Shown here: in pieces, positions 8,572 to 17,804 of the stretch
Position numbering within the stretch: the first letter of the stretch is position 1
How the letters are laid out: each line of letters starts with the position of its first letter
Source: Microscilla marina ATCC 23134
GTDB taxonomy: Bacteria; Bacteroidota; Bacteroidia; Cytophagales; Microscillaceae
Direction: 5' to 3'
DNA: 64,000 bases
Assembly (NCBI RefSeq): GCF_000169175.1
Contig: NZ_AAWS01000023.1
Location: forward strand, 1-64,000
Notes under the pieces: model-generated
Database searches by the model: none
Told to the model about the DNA's origin: nothing
What the model saw: only the letters and a program-made list of their open reading frames with translations
Made by a program: the position numbers and the translations under genes

Positions 8572-8608
8572 AAAACCCCGTTGAATCATCTGCTCAACGG
8601 GGTTTTTA
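8572..8608. terminator. Bidirectional terminator
   Basis: AAAA-CCCCGTTGA (8576-8584), a 9-base loop, TCAACGGGG-TTTTT (8594-8607): a perfect 9-bp stem with A and T tracts on the two sides. It sits between the plus-strand S9 remnant and the minus-strand typA. Confidence 0.9.
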
Positions 8609-8644
8609 AATTTATATAATTTGAAGGTATTGATACCTTATTTT

Positions 8645-10447
8645 TTACATTTTTTGCGCCATTTTTTTACGCTCGTGTTCGTTGAGGTAAATCTTACGCA
8701 AACGAATATTTTCAGGAGTAATCTCTACATATTCGTCTTTTTGGATGTACTCAAGCGACTCTTCCAGCGAGAAAGTTTTCTTAGGAGCAATCTTGGTATT
8801 GTCGTCAGTACCCGATGCACGCATGTTGGTCAATTTCTTACCCTTCTGTACGTTTACCATCAAGTCGTTCATTCGGCTATGCTCACCAATTACTTGTCCA
8901 GTATATACTACATCGCCTGGCTCAATAAAGAAAATACCACGATCTTGCAGTTTGTCGAGCGAGTAACCTTTTGTCATACCGTCTTCCATAGAGATCAACG
9001 AACCATTGATTCGTGTTTCTATTTCACCTTTATAAGGCTTGTATTCGTCAAAGCGGTGGTTCATTACTGCCTCACCTGCAGTTGCCGTTAAAATGTCATT
9101 ACGCAAACCGATCAGACCACGGGCAGGAATACTAAACTCAAGATGTTGCCAGCTGCCTTTGCTTTCCATAATCAACAACTCACCTTTACGTTTGGTAGCA
9201 AGCTCAATGGCTTTTCCGGAAGATACTTCAGGAACATCAATTACCAAAGTCTCAAACGGCTCGTGTTTTTTACCGTCTACTTCTTTGAACAATACCTGGG
9301 GCTGTCCTACCTGAAACTCGTATCCTTCGCGACGCATAGTTTCAATCAATACCGACAAGTGCAGGATACCACGTCCATACACCAAAAACTTATCTTCGCT
9401 GTCGGTTGCCTCAATCTTAAGTGCCAGGTTTTTTTCAGTTTCTTTATACAAACGGTCACGCAAGTGACGAGAAGTTACAAACTTACCTTCTTTGCCAAAA
9501 AACGGAGAGTTGTTAATTGTAAACAACATACTCATGGTAGGCTCATCGATGGCAATACGTGGCAATGGTTCTGGGTTTTCCCAGTCGGTGATGGTGTCAC
9601 CAATGTCAAAACCTTCGATACCAGTAATGGCACAGATTTCGCCAGATTTTACTTCTTGAACTTTGGCTTTGCCTAAACCTTCAAATACGTGTAGCTCCTT
9701 GATACGTACCTTCTTTACCTCGCCGTTGTTTTTGCACAACGCCATAAACTCACCTTCCTTCAAAGTACCTCTAAACACACGTCCGATAGCAATACGCCCT
9801 ACAAACGAAGAAAAGTCTAAAGAAGTAATTTGCATTTGAGGGGTACCTTCGTTGCTTGGGGCAGGAGGTATAATATCTACAATTGCCCCAAGCAATGGCT
9901 CGATAGTATCAGTTGGTTTTTCCCATTGTGTATCCATCCAACCCATTTTAGCCGAACCATAAATAGTATGGAAGTCTAACTGTTCTTCGGTGGCATCCAG
10001 GCTAAACATCAAGTCAAATACCATCTCGTGCACCTCATCGGGGCGACAGTTTTCTTTGTCTACTTTGTTTACTACCACAATTGGCTTAAGCCCCAACGCC
10101 AAAGCTTTGCTCAACACAAAACGGGTTTGTGGCATAGGCCCTTCAAATGCATCAACCAAAAGTAATACACCATCTGCCATTTTAAGCACACGTTCAACTT
10201 CTCCTCCAAAGTCGGCGTGACCAGGAGTATCAATAATGTTGATTTTGGTGTCTTTATAACGTACAGACACGTTTTTGGAAACAATGGTAATTCCACGTTC
10301 ACGTTCCAGGTCGTTGTTATCAAGAATAAGCTCTCCAAATTCCTGATTCTCGCGGAAAAGTTGAGAGAAGTGAATAATTTTATCTACCAACGTAGTTTTA
10401 CCGTGGTCTACGTGGGCAATGATGGCAATATTTCTAATGTTTTGCAT
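8645..10447 (-). CDS. typA: Translational GTPase TypA/BipA
   Basis: 600 residues, full length. It is an EF-G-like GTPase that binds the ribosome and helps 50S assembly and stress or low-temperature growth. Domain I has G1 AHVDHGKTTL (11-20), switch/G2 ERERGITI, G3 DTPGHADFGGEVER and G4 NKVDKE. Domain II (starting TSLDFSSFVGRIAIGRVFRG) and domain V follow. The TypA-specific C-terminal part contains PARGLIGLRNDILTATAGEA and ends KRK-rich (HERKKMAQKM). It is monocistronic, with a promoter just upstream at 10470-10503 and a strong terminator downstream. Confidence 0.97.
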   Translation of the reverse strand: MQNIRNIAIIAHVDHGKTTLVDKIIHFSQLFRENQEFGELILDNNDLERERGITIVSKNVSVRYKDTKINIIDTPGHADFGGEVERVLKMADGVLLLVDAFEGPMPQTRFVLSKALALGLKPIVVVNKVDKENCRPDEVHEMVFDLMFSLDATEEQLDFHTIYGSAKMGWMDTQWEKPTDTIEPLLGAIVDIIPPAPSNEGTPQMQITSLDFSSFVGRIAIGRVFRGTLKEGEFMALCKNNGEVKKVRIKELHVFEGLGKAKVQEVKSGEICAITGIEGFDIGDTITDWENPEPLPRIAIDEPTMSMLFTINNSPFFGKEGKFVTSRHLRDRLYKETEKNLALKIEATDSEDKFLVYGRGILHLSVLIETMRREGYEFQVGQPQVLFKEVDGKKHEPFETLVIDVPEVSSGKAIELATKRKGELLIMESKGSWQHLEFSIPARGLIGLRNDILTATAGEAVMNHRFDEYKPYKGEIETRINGSLISMEDGMTKGYSLDKLQDRGIFFIEPGDVVYTGQVIGEHSRMNDLMVNVQKGKKLTNMRASGTDDNTKIAPKKTFSLEESLEYIQKDEYVEITPENIRLRKIYLNEHERKKMAQKM

Positions 10448-10469
10448 GAGTACTTTTCGTAATAAAGTA

Positions 10470-10503
10470 CAAAAGTATAGAAAAGGACTGTAGGAAAGAA
10501 CAA
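10470..10503 (-). promoter_or_regulatory. Putative promoter of typA
   Basis: On the minus strand TACTTTTG (10477-10470) fits the Bacteroidota -7 box TANNTTTG, with a TTG 23 bases upstream (10503-10501). The spacing is at the long end. Transcription would begin about 15 bases before the typA ATG. Confidence 0.5.
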
Positions 10504-11039
10504 AATAGTTAAGAAATCAATCATTCTTAACTTTGACTTAAAAAAAAGTACAATGAAACAAAGGTAGTGATAAGTATATAGAGCCTTTATATGCCAGAAT
10601 TAAGTATTAGGGAATGCTTTTTATGTGAAATATAATTTGCTGAAAAAGCTTTTTGTTAATATCGTTGTGCTAACTTACCAAGCGGTGTTTTCTAGGAATA
10701 GTTATAAAGTATCAGTGTATTGTTTTAAATGATAATGGAAAGTTTAAAAACTTTTTGGAAACATTGTAATAAAAACCTGCCCAAGACGACTCATACCACA
10801 AATACCATGAAAATTTGACAAAGAAAATTGAAAAAAATACCCAAGGGTACAACTAATAACGAACTATAAACATCCAAATAAAAAAATCTGACTTTTTCTG
10901 TAACGAAAATTGCTTTAGCAAGTCTATATCTTGAGCGAAGCTGACATAAAAAATAGCAAAGTAAGCCAGATAATCTCACCCAGCAGCACTTTGCCATGTA
11001 CTGAATACAATAATTTTAATTATAAAACCATATAACCAA
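10504..11039. other. Divergent intergenic region with no gene seen
   Basis: About 535 AT-rich bases between typA and the receptor gene. No repeat, RNA or ORF was convincing. The receptor promoter must lie here, but no box stood out. Confidence 0.45.
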
Positions 11040-13457
11040 ATGTTTAGGAATTTACTATTACTTTTTATGGGCGTACTGCTCATGGCAAACCAGGCTATTG
11101 CCCAGGCTGATGTAACGGGCAAAATCAAAGATAAAGATGGAGAACCTGTAATTGCAGCAGTAGTAGCACTGTTAACTTCGCCAGGCGACAAAATGGTGAA
11201 GGCAGCCGTGGCTAAAAATGACGGAACTTTTACCATAAAAATGGTGAAAGCAGGTAGCTATAAGTTGCAAATAAGGGTGTTGGGTTACAAAGATTATAGC
11301 TCTAAGGCCTTTACCGTAAGCGGCAATGCTACCAAAGCATTGGATGCCATAACTTTAGAAAACGATATAGAGTCGCTGGGCGAGGTAGTAGTAAAAGCCG
11401 AAAAGCCCCTGGTACAGGTATTGGCTGACAAAACGGTGTTTAATGTAGACAATACAGTAGGTACTACGGGTAGCTCAGGGTTTGACCTTTTGCGCAAAGC
11501 ACCAGGGGTAATCGTAGATAACAACGACAATGTAATGGTAGAAGGCAAGTCAGGGGTATTGTTTTATATCAATGGCAAACCATCGGTATTGCGGGGCGAA
11601 GACTTGGTCAACTACCTCAAAACCTTGCAAGCAACCGATATAGAAGCCATTGAAATTATCACCCAACCATCGTCTAAATACGATGCAGAAGGCAATGCTG
11701 GAATCATAAACATTAAGTTAAAGCGTGATAAGTCATTAGGAACCAATGGTACGGTATCATTGGGGCTGATTGCCGGACAGTATAATCGCTATACAAGCTC
11801 TTTGTCTTTTAACAACCGTACCAAAAAAACAAGTTTGTATGGCGCTTATAGCAACCGTATAGGCAGAAGCTTCAATTTCATCAACTTTTATCGTATCCAA
11901 AACGGAACTACTTTTGATTCTCGCTCCAGAACAGTGCGTGACCGAAATGGGCATAACCTGCGTTTGGGTTTTGACTATTACTTGAGCAAAAAATCAACTT
12001 TGGGTGCCATCGTGACCGGAAGCTTTAACGAAATGTTTGCCAACAACGACTCTCGCACTCCTATTATCCCCAATGGTGCTACTACGCCCTCGCAGGTCTT
12101 GGTAGCCGAAAGCGATGCCCACAACAAAACATTTAATGGGTATGCCAATGTAAACTACAAATATGAAGGTGACAAGGGGCGTTCGTTAAACATAGACGTA
12201 GACTATGGGCAGTACATTAGCGACCGCACCAACCTGCAACCCAACCGCTTTTTTGATGGCGACGAAGCAATCATCGTGAGCGAAAACATCACTTTCTTTG
12301 ACACACCAGTAAATATTGGGGTGTTTTCGGCACAGTTAAATTATACCCAAAACTTTTTGAAAGGTGTGCTTGGGATAGGAGGGAAGTATGCACTGGTTAG
12401 TACTGATAATAATTTTCAGTTTTATGATCGAGTAGGAGGGGTAGATATATTGAATATTGCTCAAACCAATGAGTTTTTTTATGATGAGCAAGTCACTGCT
12501 GCTTACTTTAACTATAACCGAAAGTTTAAAAAACTGAATATACAATTTGGGTTGCGAATGGAGCACACCGCCTCTGACGGACGCTTGGAAAGTATGCAGG
12601 CAAACGCCGACAATCAGGTAAAACGCGACTATGTAAACTGGTTTCCGAGCGGTGGACTTACTTACAACCTCAACCGAACAAATACCTTGGCACTGAACTA
12701 CAGCCGTCGTATTCGCCGACCCAATTATCAGGTATTAAATCCATTTGAGTACAGAATAGATGGACTGTCTTTTCGCAAAGGGAACCCGTTTTTACAACCT
12801 CAATATACCGATAATGTGAAGTTGTCGCATACTTATAAATACACCTTGACTACTTCGTTGAGCTACAGCTTTACTTCAGACTATTTTGCGCAAGTAACCG
12901 AGGCTTTGCCAGATAATCGTAACTTTTTGATGACCCGTAATGTAGCAAATCGCAGGGTAATTAACCTGGGCATTGCTTATCCTACCCGTTTGACCAAATG
13001 GTGGAGCATCTACTTTAGTTTAAACGCCTACCGTAGTATTTTTGAAGCAACTAATCCCGCCTTTATTGGTATTTCTCAAAATGCCATGAGCCTTTATGCG
13101 CAAAATACTTTCAAGTTGCCTGGTGGGCTTACTGCCGAAATATCGGGTTGGTATAGCTCTCCTTCATTGTGGGGAGGAACTTACCAGGTCAAGAGTTTAG
13201 GTGCGTTGAATTTTGCTTTCCAGAAAAAACTTTTGGGCAATAAAATAACGGCAAGGCTTGCCTTTAACGACGTTTTGTATACTTCTCCGTGGAGAGGCGA
13301 TACTTTTTTTCCAAACCTTAGTATTTATGGCAGTGGTGGTTGGGACAGCCGTCAGGTGCGTTTCTCGTTGTCTTATAACTTTGGTCGTAAAGAAATCAAG
13401 CGGGCAAGAAAGCGTAAAACCAGTATTGAAAATGAAAAAGGACGAATGGGGAATTAG
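11040..13457 (+). CDS. Outer-membrane beta-barrel receptor (TonB-dependent-receptor-like)
   Basis: 805 residues. A signal peptide (1-21, ending AIAQA) is followed by a carboxypeptidase-regulatory-like beta-sandwich at about 25-105, with the typical VTGKIKDKDGEPVIAAVV start and GYKDYSSKAF. Next comes a plug-like domain (LLRKAPGVIVDNNDNVMVEG, then DIEAIEIITQPSSKYDAEGN with GIINIKLK) and a C-terminal barrel of alternating aromatic strands (AFNDVLYTSPWRGD and later). This is the layout of the Bacteroidota outer-membrane protein family 3 barrels. It should import or bind a large ligand, but no SusD partner is adjacent, so polysaccharide use is not supported. The last residues are very basic (KEIKRARKRKTS). 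Confidence 0.88.
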   Translation: MFRNLLLLFMGVLLMANQAIAQADVTGKIKDKDGEPVIAAVVALLTSPGDKMVKAAVAKNDGTFTIKMVKAGSYKLQIRVLGYKDYSSKAFTVSGNATKALDAITLENDIESLGEVVVKAEKPLVQVLADKTVFNVDNTVGTTGSSGFDLLRKAPGVIVDNNDNVMVEGKSGVLFYINGKPSVLRGEDLVNYLKTLQATDIEAIEIITQPSSKYDAEGNAGIINIKLKRDKSLGTNGTVSLGLIAGQYNRYTSSLSFNNRTKKTSLYGAYSNRIGRSFNFINFYRIQNGTTFDSRSRTVRDRNGHNLRLGFDYYLSKKSTLGAIVTGSFNEMFANNDSRTPIIPNGATTPSQVLVAESDAHNKTFNGYANVNYKYEGDKGRSLNIDVDYGQYISDRTNLQPNRFFDGDEAIIVSENITFFDTPVNIGVFSAQLNYTQNFLKGVLGIGGKYALVSTDNNFQFYDRVGGVDILNIAQTNEFFYDEQVTAAYFNYNRKFKKLNIQFGLRMEHTASDGRLESMQANADNQVKRDYVNWFPSGGLTYNLNRTNTLALNYSRRIRRPNYQVLNPFEYRIDGLSFRKGNPFLQPQYTDNVKLSHTYKYTLTTSLSYSFTSDYFAQVTEALPDNRNFLMTRNVANRRVINLGIAYPTRLTKWWSIYFSLNAYRSIFEATNPAFIGISQNAMSLYAQNTFKLPGGLTAEISGWYSSPSLWGGTYQVKSLGALNFAFQKKLLGNKITARLAFNDVLYTSPWRGDTFFPNLSIYGSGGWDSRQVRFSLSYNFGRKEIKRARKRKTSIENEKGRMGN

Positions 13458-13614
13458 TTGGTAGCCCTGACAAGGGTTTTAGGTACTAGGTACCCCCTGT
13501 TCTATGAGTAGTTCACAAACTTATAGTATGTTTATTTTCAGTAACTTATGAGTTTTTTGGGTTGGAGGTTTCGGCGCCCTTAAGTCCTTAGATACCAATA
13601 ACTATAAATTATAC

Positions 13615-13661
13615 ACTCCATCAGAGTAGGGCAACAGCCTGGGCTTTGGTGGAGTTTTTTT
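13615..13661 (+). terminator. Terminator after the receptor gene
   Basis: ACTCCATCA (13615-13623) pairs with TGGTGGAGT (13647-13655), with one G-T wobble, followed by a run of seven T. Confidence 0.75.
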
Positions 13662-13698
13662 GTGTTATAAAATGTGGGTGGGTTGGGGAAGGAGTAAA

Positions 13699-13955
13699 TC
13701 AATTGCCAAAAATCACTTCATTAATCTTCTTACGAATTTCCATTGCCTCGGGCAGTGTCTGCACGCCCGATCGAAAACCTCGAACCTTTCAAGTTTCAGA
13801 GGTTTTTTTTTATAAGAAAGTCCTATTGCTAGATAATAAATCTCTTCAGTATTGTATATTTCTTCTTGCGATATGATTAAAGATGGGTGTGGTTTAAACA
13901 ATCCATTGGGCAACTCAAAGTTTACTTCTACAATATCTCTTTGCTGGTATTTCAT
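13699..13955 (-). pseudogene. PemK/MazF-type toxin gene interrupted by a repeat
   Basis: From ATG 13955 the first 48 residues (MKYQQRDIVEVNFELPN, then HPSLIISQEEIYNTEEIYYL) match the N-terminal strands of PemK/MazF mRNA interferases. They include the QxDIVEVNF start and the P-S-L-I-I-S strand, although the usual Arg-Pro before it reads His-Pro here. The frame then enters repeat family A and ends at 13713 in unrelated sequence. In another frame beyond the repeat, 13743-13699 encodes MEIRKKINEVIFGN and a stop, which looks like the lost C-terminal helix. About 40 central residues are missing, so the toxin should be inactive. The partner gene starts two bases upstream. Confidence 0.65.
13746..13826 (+). 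repeat. Repeat family A copy inside the toxin gene
   Basis: Homologous to about 3898-3982: GGGCAGTGTCTGCACGCCC, a CAAG-TTTCAGAGG segment and TATAAGAAAGTCCTA align in the same order. It is the only copy of this family in the window lying within a coding sequence. Confidence 0.8.
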
Positions 13956-13957
13956 TA

Positions 13958-14401
13958 TTATAGATTCTCTAAACGTTTAGCAGTTCTTCTTTTACTTTTG
14001 CGGCTTTGCCCTTTGTGTAGCATTTTGAGCATGTAATGTTCGGCTTCTGTTGAAGACATTTCACCAGCCGCAATTTTTGGCAGTATATCGAGGTATGGGC
14101 TGGCTTGTAAACTTAGTTGATTTAATGTACTCAAAAGCTCGTTCTTTTCATTGGCATTATATGGAGTAAAAGGAAGCCTCAAAAGCGAGGTAAAAGCCAG
14201 CAGGTGCAGTAAAAGTTGGGCGTCTTCTTGGGTAAGTTGGGCTATGTCAAGCTTAAACGCCTTTACTTCTTCCAAGCTTATTTCTTTTAAGTCATCGAGC
14301 AGCTCAAAAAGGTTAGAAGGAGTTGAAGAAAAACGATGTAAATACCTTGTCGAAGATTTTTCAAACTTGGTGTTGTTAAATATCAATTGTAGGCTACTCA
14401 T
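13958..14401 (-). CDS. Hypothetical protein, likely partner (antitoxin?) of the broken toxin
   Basis: 147 residues, soluble and helix-rich. Its stop lies two bases before the toxin-remnant ATG, so the two were one operon, the usual antitoxin-toxin order. It has no ribbon-helix-helix or AbrB/MazE sequence I recognise. Visible features are an acidic, leucine-rich middle (NLFELLDDLKEISLEEVKAF), a segment typical of small DNA-linked proteins (AAGEMSSTEAEHYMLKML) and a strongly basic tail (GQSRKSKRRTAKRLENL). It is larger than most type II antitoxins. With the toxin inactive it should be free of selection as an antidote, yet it remains intact. Function is inferred from context only. Confidence 0.6.
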   Translation of the reverse strand: MSSLQLIFNNTKFEKSSTRYLHRFSSTPSNLFELLDDLKEISLEEVKAFKLDIAQLTQEDAQLLLHLLAFTSLLRLPFTPYNANEKNELLSTLNQLSLQASPYLDILPKIAAGEMSSTEAEHYMLKMLHKGQSRKSKRRTAKRLENL

Positions 14402-14553
14402 AACTCTTTTTTAATAAAGATAACGAAAATATCAGCCACGTGTATGTGTCAAATCATCGTTTTACTATCCATCAATATTTTAAAGAACTAAAAAACACAA
14501 ATGAAAATTGCTATCGCAACCAATTACATCCATTGCAAGTTTTTTAATCAAGC

Positions 14554-14603
14554 GCTCTACCTCGTTTTTAATTTCCCAAAAATTTTAAATAAACCAATTC
14601 CTC
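14554..14603 (-). repeat. 50-bp repeat matching the 3' end of the symporter gene
   Basis: 46 of 50 bases match 15440-15489, which is the last part of the sodium:solute symporter gene. Translated on the minus strand it still reads GIGLFKIFGKLKTR and a stop, against GIGLFKIWGKLRTR in the intact gene. The rest of this 320-base gap (14402-14722) shows nothing else. Confidence 0.85.
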
Positions 14604-14722
14604 TACCTTGGGAAGCGTCCTTACTTTCCGACCAGTACCCTTAGCCTCTTATGTTTTAGGGCTGTTAATTGAATAAGGTAAGTTTAGAAGTTTTCCGCAG
14701 GCTGTTACGAATGATATATTCC

Positions 14723-15436
14723 TTAATCTTTACAAACAGATTTAAGGCTTTTAGGTATTTGTTCACCCAGCTTTCTTGCTGTATTGAGGTCTTGACATGC
14801 CTTATTTTTTTTGCCTATATCTAAGTAAATATAACCACGTAAAAAATAAGCAATGGCATGTTTAGGGTTTAGTCGAATAGTCTTTGTATAGTCATCTATT
14901 GCAAGTTGGTGGGCTTTTGTTTCTTCAAAGGAAGCTGCACGACTCATATACAAGGAAGGTAGTGAGTCATTTAATTTTATAGCTTTGGAATAGTTTACGA
15001 TGGATTGACCTGTTTGTCCAATAGTAGCTTGCAATTGACCAAGATTAAAAAAAACTCGGTAGTCTTTTTTATTAAGCTCTATAGTTTCTAAAAAAAGTTT
15101 TTCTGACCTAGTATAGTCCTTTAAATGAAAATAAGTAATTCCTAGTAACAAATAGTTTTCGTAGTTCTTAGGGTTCACTTTGATGGCTGTTTTGAGGTAT
15201 TTTTGTGCTTTCGAATAATTTTCAAGGTTTGACTCAATCATTCCTAACATTTCGTTGGCAAAAATATCGCGCTCATTTTTTAAGAGCATCTGTCTACAAA
15301 TTTTACTCGCCTCACCATACTTTTGATGATTATATAGCTCAATAACTTCATTTTTTTCTTTGATATCTGACGCCTTATTATCTGCGCAAGCAGAAACCAG
15401 CATAATAATAAATATTAGTACAAAGCCTTGTCTCAT
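14723..15436 (-). CDS. TPR-repeat lipoprotein
   Basis: 237 residues. The lipoprotein signal MRQGFVLIFIIMLVSAC anchors it in the envelope. Residues about 30-230 are a chain of roughly six tetratricopeptide repeats with the usual W/Y-A-G-Y-A-P pattern: KYGEASKICRQML, NYSKAQKYLKTAIKVNPKNY, DYTRSEKLFLETIELNKKDY, TGQSIVNYSKAIKLND, QLAIDDYTKTIRLNPKHA and KKACQDLNTARKLG. TPRs make protein-binding scaffolds; the partner is unknown. It sits directly downstream of the symporter stop and is bracketed by the 50-bp repeats, suggesting it arrived by insertion or recombination. Confidence 0.85.
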   Translation of the reverse strand: MRQGFVLIFIIMLVSACADNKASDIKEKNEVIELYNHQKYGEASKICRQMLLKNERDIFANEMLGMIESNLENYSKAQKYLKTAIKVNPKNYENYLLLGITYFHLKDYTRSEKLFLETIELNKKDYRVFFNLGQLQATIGQTGQSIVNYSKAIKLNDSLPSLYMSRAASFEETKAHQLAIDDYTKTIRLNPKHAIAYFLRGYIYLDIGKKNKACQDLNTARKLGEQIPKSLKSVCKD

Positions 15437-15439
15437 AAT

Positions 15440-15489
15440 GCTCTACCTTGTTCTTAATTTCCCCCAAATTTTAAATAAACCAATTCCTC
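15440..15489 (-). repeat. 50-bp repeat, copy within the symporter 3' end
   Basis: It covers the last 14-15 codons and the stop of the symporter gene and is the partner of 14554-14603. The two copies are in the same orientation about 890 bases apart with the TPR gene between them. Confidence 0.85.
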
Positions 15490-17512
15490 CGGCAATGGCT
15501 ACCAAAGTAAGCACCAGGGCAGGGGTGGTTTGACTGTATAGCCAAAAACCAGTGGCAAACAAGGCACTGTATACGGTAAAACATCCCACTACCATTCCCA
15601 AAATTTCAAGTGGCAACTGCCAATCATTAGAGGAGCTATCCAGAGTTGTTTCGGCGCTTTTTATTTGTTGACGTACCTTTTTCCAACCTGGTCCCCCCGG
15701 AGTAGTAAGTAAGTAAAAGCTTTGCAGCGTTTTGGCGTCAGTGGGGCGGGTGATAAGCGTAGTAACCACCCAGGCAACTGTAGTCAATGCCACGCCCAGT
15801 ACCAGCTGAATATGCGAAGGAATGGGGGCAAAACCCAAAGCAGTATGGACAATTTGGAAGTAAATGGCAAGAAAGAAAGAAAAGAACATCGCCACTATTT
15901 CGGTGTAGGCATTGATGCGCCACCAAAACCAACGTAGGATGAAAATAAGCCCGGTACCTGCCCCAATTTGTAGTAAAATATTGAAGGCTTGCAAGGCATT
16001 TTCGAGCAAAAGGGCAAATACCGCTGCAAATACCATGAGCACTACTGTAGACACTCGCCCTACTGAAACCAGTTCTTTGTCTTTGGCTTCGGGTTTTACA
16101 AAACGTTTGTAAAAATCATTGACAATATAAGAAGACCCCCAGTTGAGGTGGGTAGAAATGGTAGACATAAACGCGGCAATGAGCGAGGCAATGACCAAAC
16201 CCAATAAGCCCGTGGGCAAAAAAGTAAGCATGCCAGAGTAAGACAAGTCTTGCCCTAATTTATTGATAGGAACGTGGGGGAATTTTAGCTGTAAAGCTAC
16301 CAAAGAATTGAATTTGAGCGGGTCGGAATTTTCTTTGTTTGTCCTGTAGTCTACCTTATTGAGGTAGGCAAGTGACTTTACCTTAAGGTCATTGCGGTGA
16401 GCTGCTACATATTGCCCCAGTTGGGCGTAGCTTTGAGCGTTTTTGTTGTTATCTTCCTGGGCTTTTCTTTGTTTAACCGCAATGCGGTTGATCAAAAAAT
16501 CTACGTCTTTTGCCTGCACCTCCTTGTCGAGCATTTTGACCGCCAATGGGCTTACTTTCATTTTTTGGTCATTGTCAATACTCATCGGGAAAATGACCAA
16601 CGAAGCCAACGCAATGATGATCCAAGGCCAGGGGCGTAAAGCATAATGGGCAAGGTTAAAAAACAAGGTGGCTCCCATGGCGTGTTTTTCTGACTTAGCC
16701 GAAAGCATGCGTTGGGCAATATAGCCACCCCCTCCCGGCTCAGCCCCTGGGTACCACACGCTCCACCATTGTACCGCCAAAGGCAAAATCAACACTGGGA
16801 TGAGCACGTTCATATCTGAGAAATCGGGTAAAACATTCAATTTACCCTTGACATTCTCGTGGGCAAGCAATTGGTCGAGCCCGCCTACTTCGGGCATACT
16901 GAGCACTACATAAGCAGCCCAAATGGCGCCAATCATAGCAATCGCAAATTGTACAAAATCGGTAATGATGACCCCTCGCAAGCCCCCCAGTGAGCTATAA
17001 GCTACTGTTACCACTGAGGCAATGAGTAGGGTTTGTACCGGTGTAAGCCCCAGCATTACCCCACCTATTTTGATGGCAGCAAGCGAAACCGCTGCCATAA
17101 TCATAATATTGAAAAATACCCCCAGGTAAATGGCACGAAAGCCCCGCAAAAACGCCGCTGCCTTGCCACTATAGCGTAGCTCATAAAACTCGAGGTCGGT
17201 CATTACCTTTGAGCGCCGCCAAAGCTTGGCGTACACAAATACGGTGAGCATACCTGTAAGCAAAAACGCCCACCAAACCCAGTTACCCGAAACTCCATTT
17301 TGGCGTACAATGTCGGTGACCAGATTGGGTGTATCAGCCGAAAAAGTAGTAGCTACCATAGACACCCCCAACAACCACCAGGGCATATTTCTGCCTGACA
17401 GAAAAAACTCTGTGGCACTCGACCCGGCTTTGCGCGATACCCACATACCTATGGCAAGCGTGACTACAAAAAAAGCGACTATAATTGCCCAATCTATTTG
17501 GTCTAAGATCAT
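15443..17512 (-). CDS. Sodium:solute symporter family transporter
   Basis: 689 residues, about 14 membrane segments, of the SSS (SLC5-like) family with the LeuT fold. The N-terminus has the family pattern GMWVSRKAGSSATEFFLSGR and NMPWWLLGVSMVATTFSADT, where S/T residues line the sodium site. Then come YSSLGGLRGVIITDFVQFAI and, after a long soluble loop (about residues 320-410, KVSPLAVKMLDKEVQAKDVD), LIASLIAAFMSTISTHLNWG. It imports an organic solute with sodium; the substrate (sugar-like in many Bacteroidota relatives) cannot be told. The large loop is longer than in typical members. Confidence 0.92.
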   Translation of the reverse strand: MILDQIDWAIIVAFFVVTLAIGMWVSRKAGSSATEFFLSGRNMPWWLLGVSMVATTFSADTPNLVTDIVRQNGVSGNWVWWAFLLTGMLTVFVYAKLWRRSKVMTDLEFYELRYSGKAAAFLRGFRAIYLGVFFNIMIMAAVSLAAIKIGGVMLGLTPVQTLLIASVVTVAYSSLGGLRGVIITDFVQFAIAMIGAIWAAYVVLSMPEVGGLDQLLAHENVKGKLNVLPDFSDMNVLIPVLILPLAVQWWSVWYPGAEPGGGGYIAQRMLSAKSEKHAMGATLFFNLAHYALRPWPWIIIALASLVIFPMSIDNDQKMKVSPLAVKMLDKEVQAKDVDFLINRIAVKQRKAQEDNNKNAQSYAQLGQYVAAHRNDLKVKSLAYLNKVDYRTNKENSDPLKFNSLVALQLKFPHVPINKLGQDLSYSGMLTFLPTGLLGLVIASLIAAFMSTISTHLNWGSSYIVNDFYKRFVKPEAKDKELVSVGRVSTVVLMVFAAVFALLLENALQAFNILLQIGAGTGLIFILRWFWWRINAYTEIVAMFFSFFLAIYFQIVHTALGFAPIPSHIQLVLGVALTTVAWVVTTLITRPTDAKTLQSFYLLTTPGGPGWKKVRQQIKSAETTLDSSSNDWQLPLEILGMVVGCFTVYSALFATGFWLYSQTTPALVLTLVAIAGGIGLFKIWGKLRTR

Positions 17513-17804
17513 TGTGTAATAAATTTGATTGATTGCTGTGAAATTTCGAGGTTGAAATATCTACAAAAAGGAGGGTTTTAACAAATACACAGCTACTTTA
17601 AGCAAGGGCAGGGCAAGAAGATAGTGGATACATACTTGCTGTATGGTGCCATTTTCGGTTGTTTAAGAGGTGGTTTTGGGCGGTGGTATTTCTTAGAAGC
17701 TAAACATATAGGTCTGCTGATTTTTATTATATTTGATCAAATCAACTCTGTGGTAGGTTCAAACTGTTTGGCCACCTATCAATTTATTTAAATGTAACAA
17801 TACT

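Noticed and set aside
8621-10462. Several plus-strand frames opposite typA
   Set aside because: They are antisense to a strongly conserved GTPase gene and resemble no protein.
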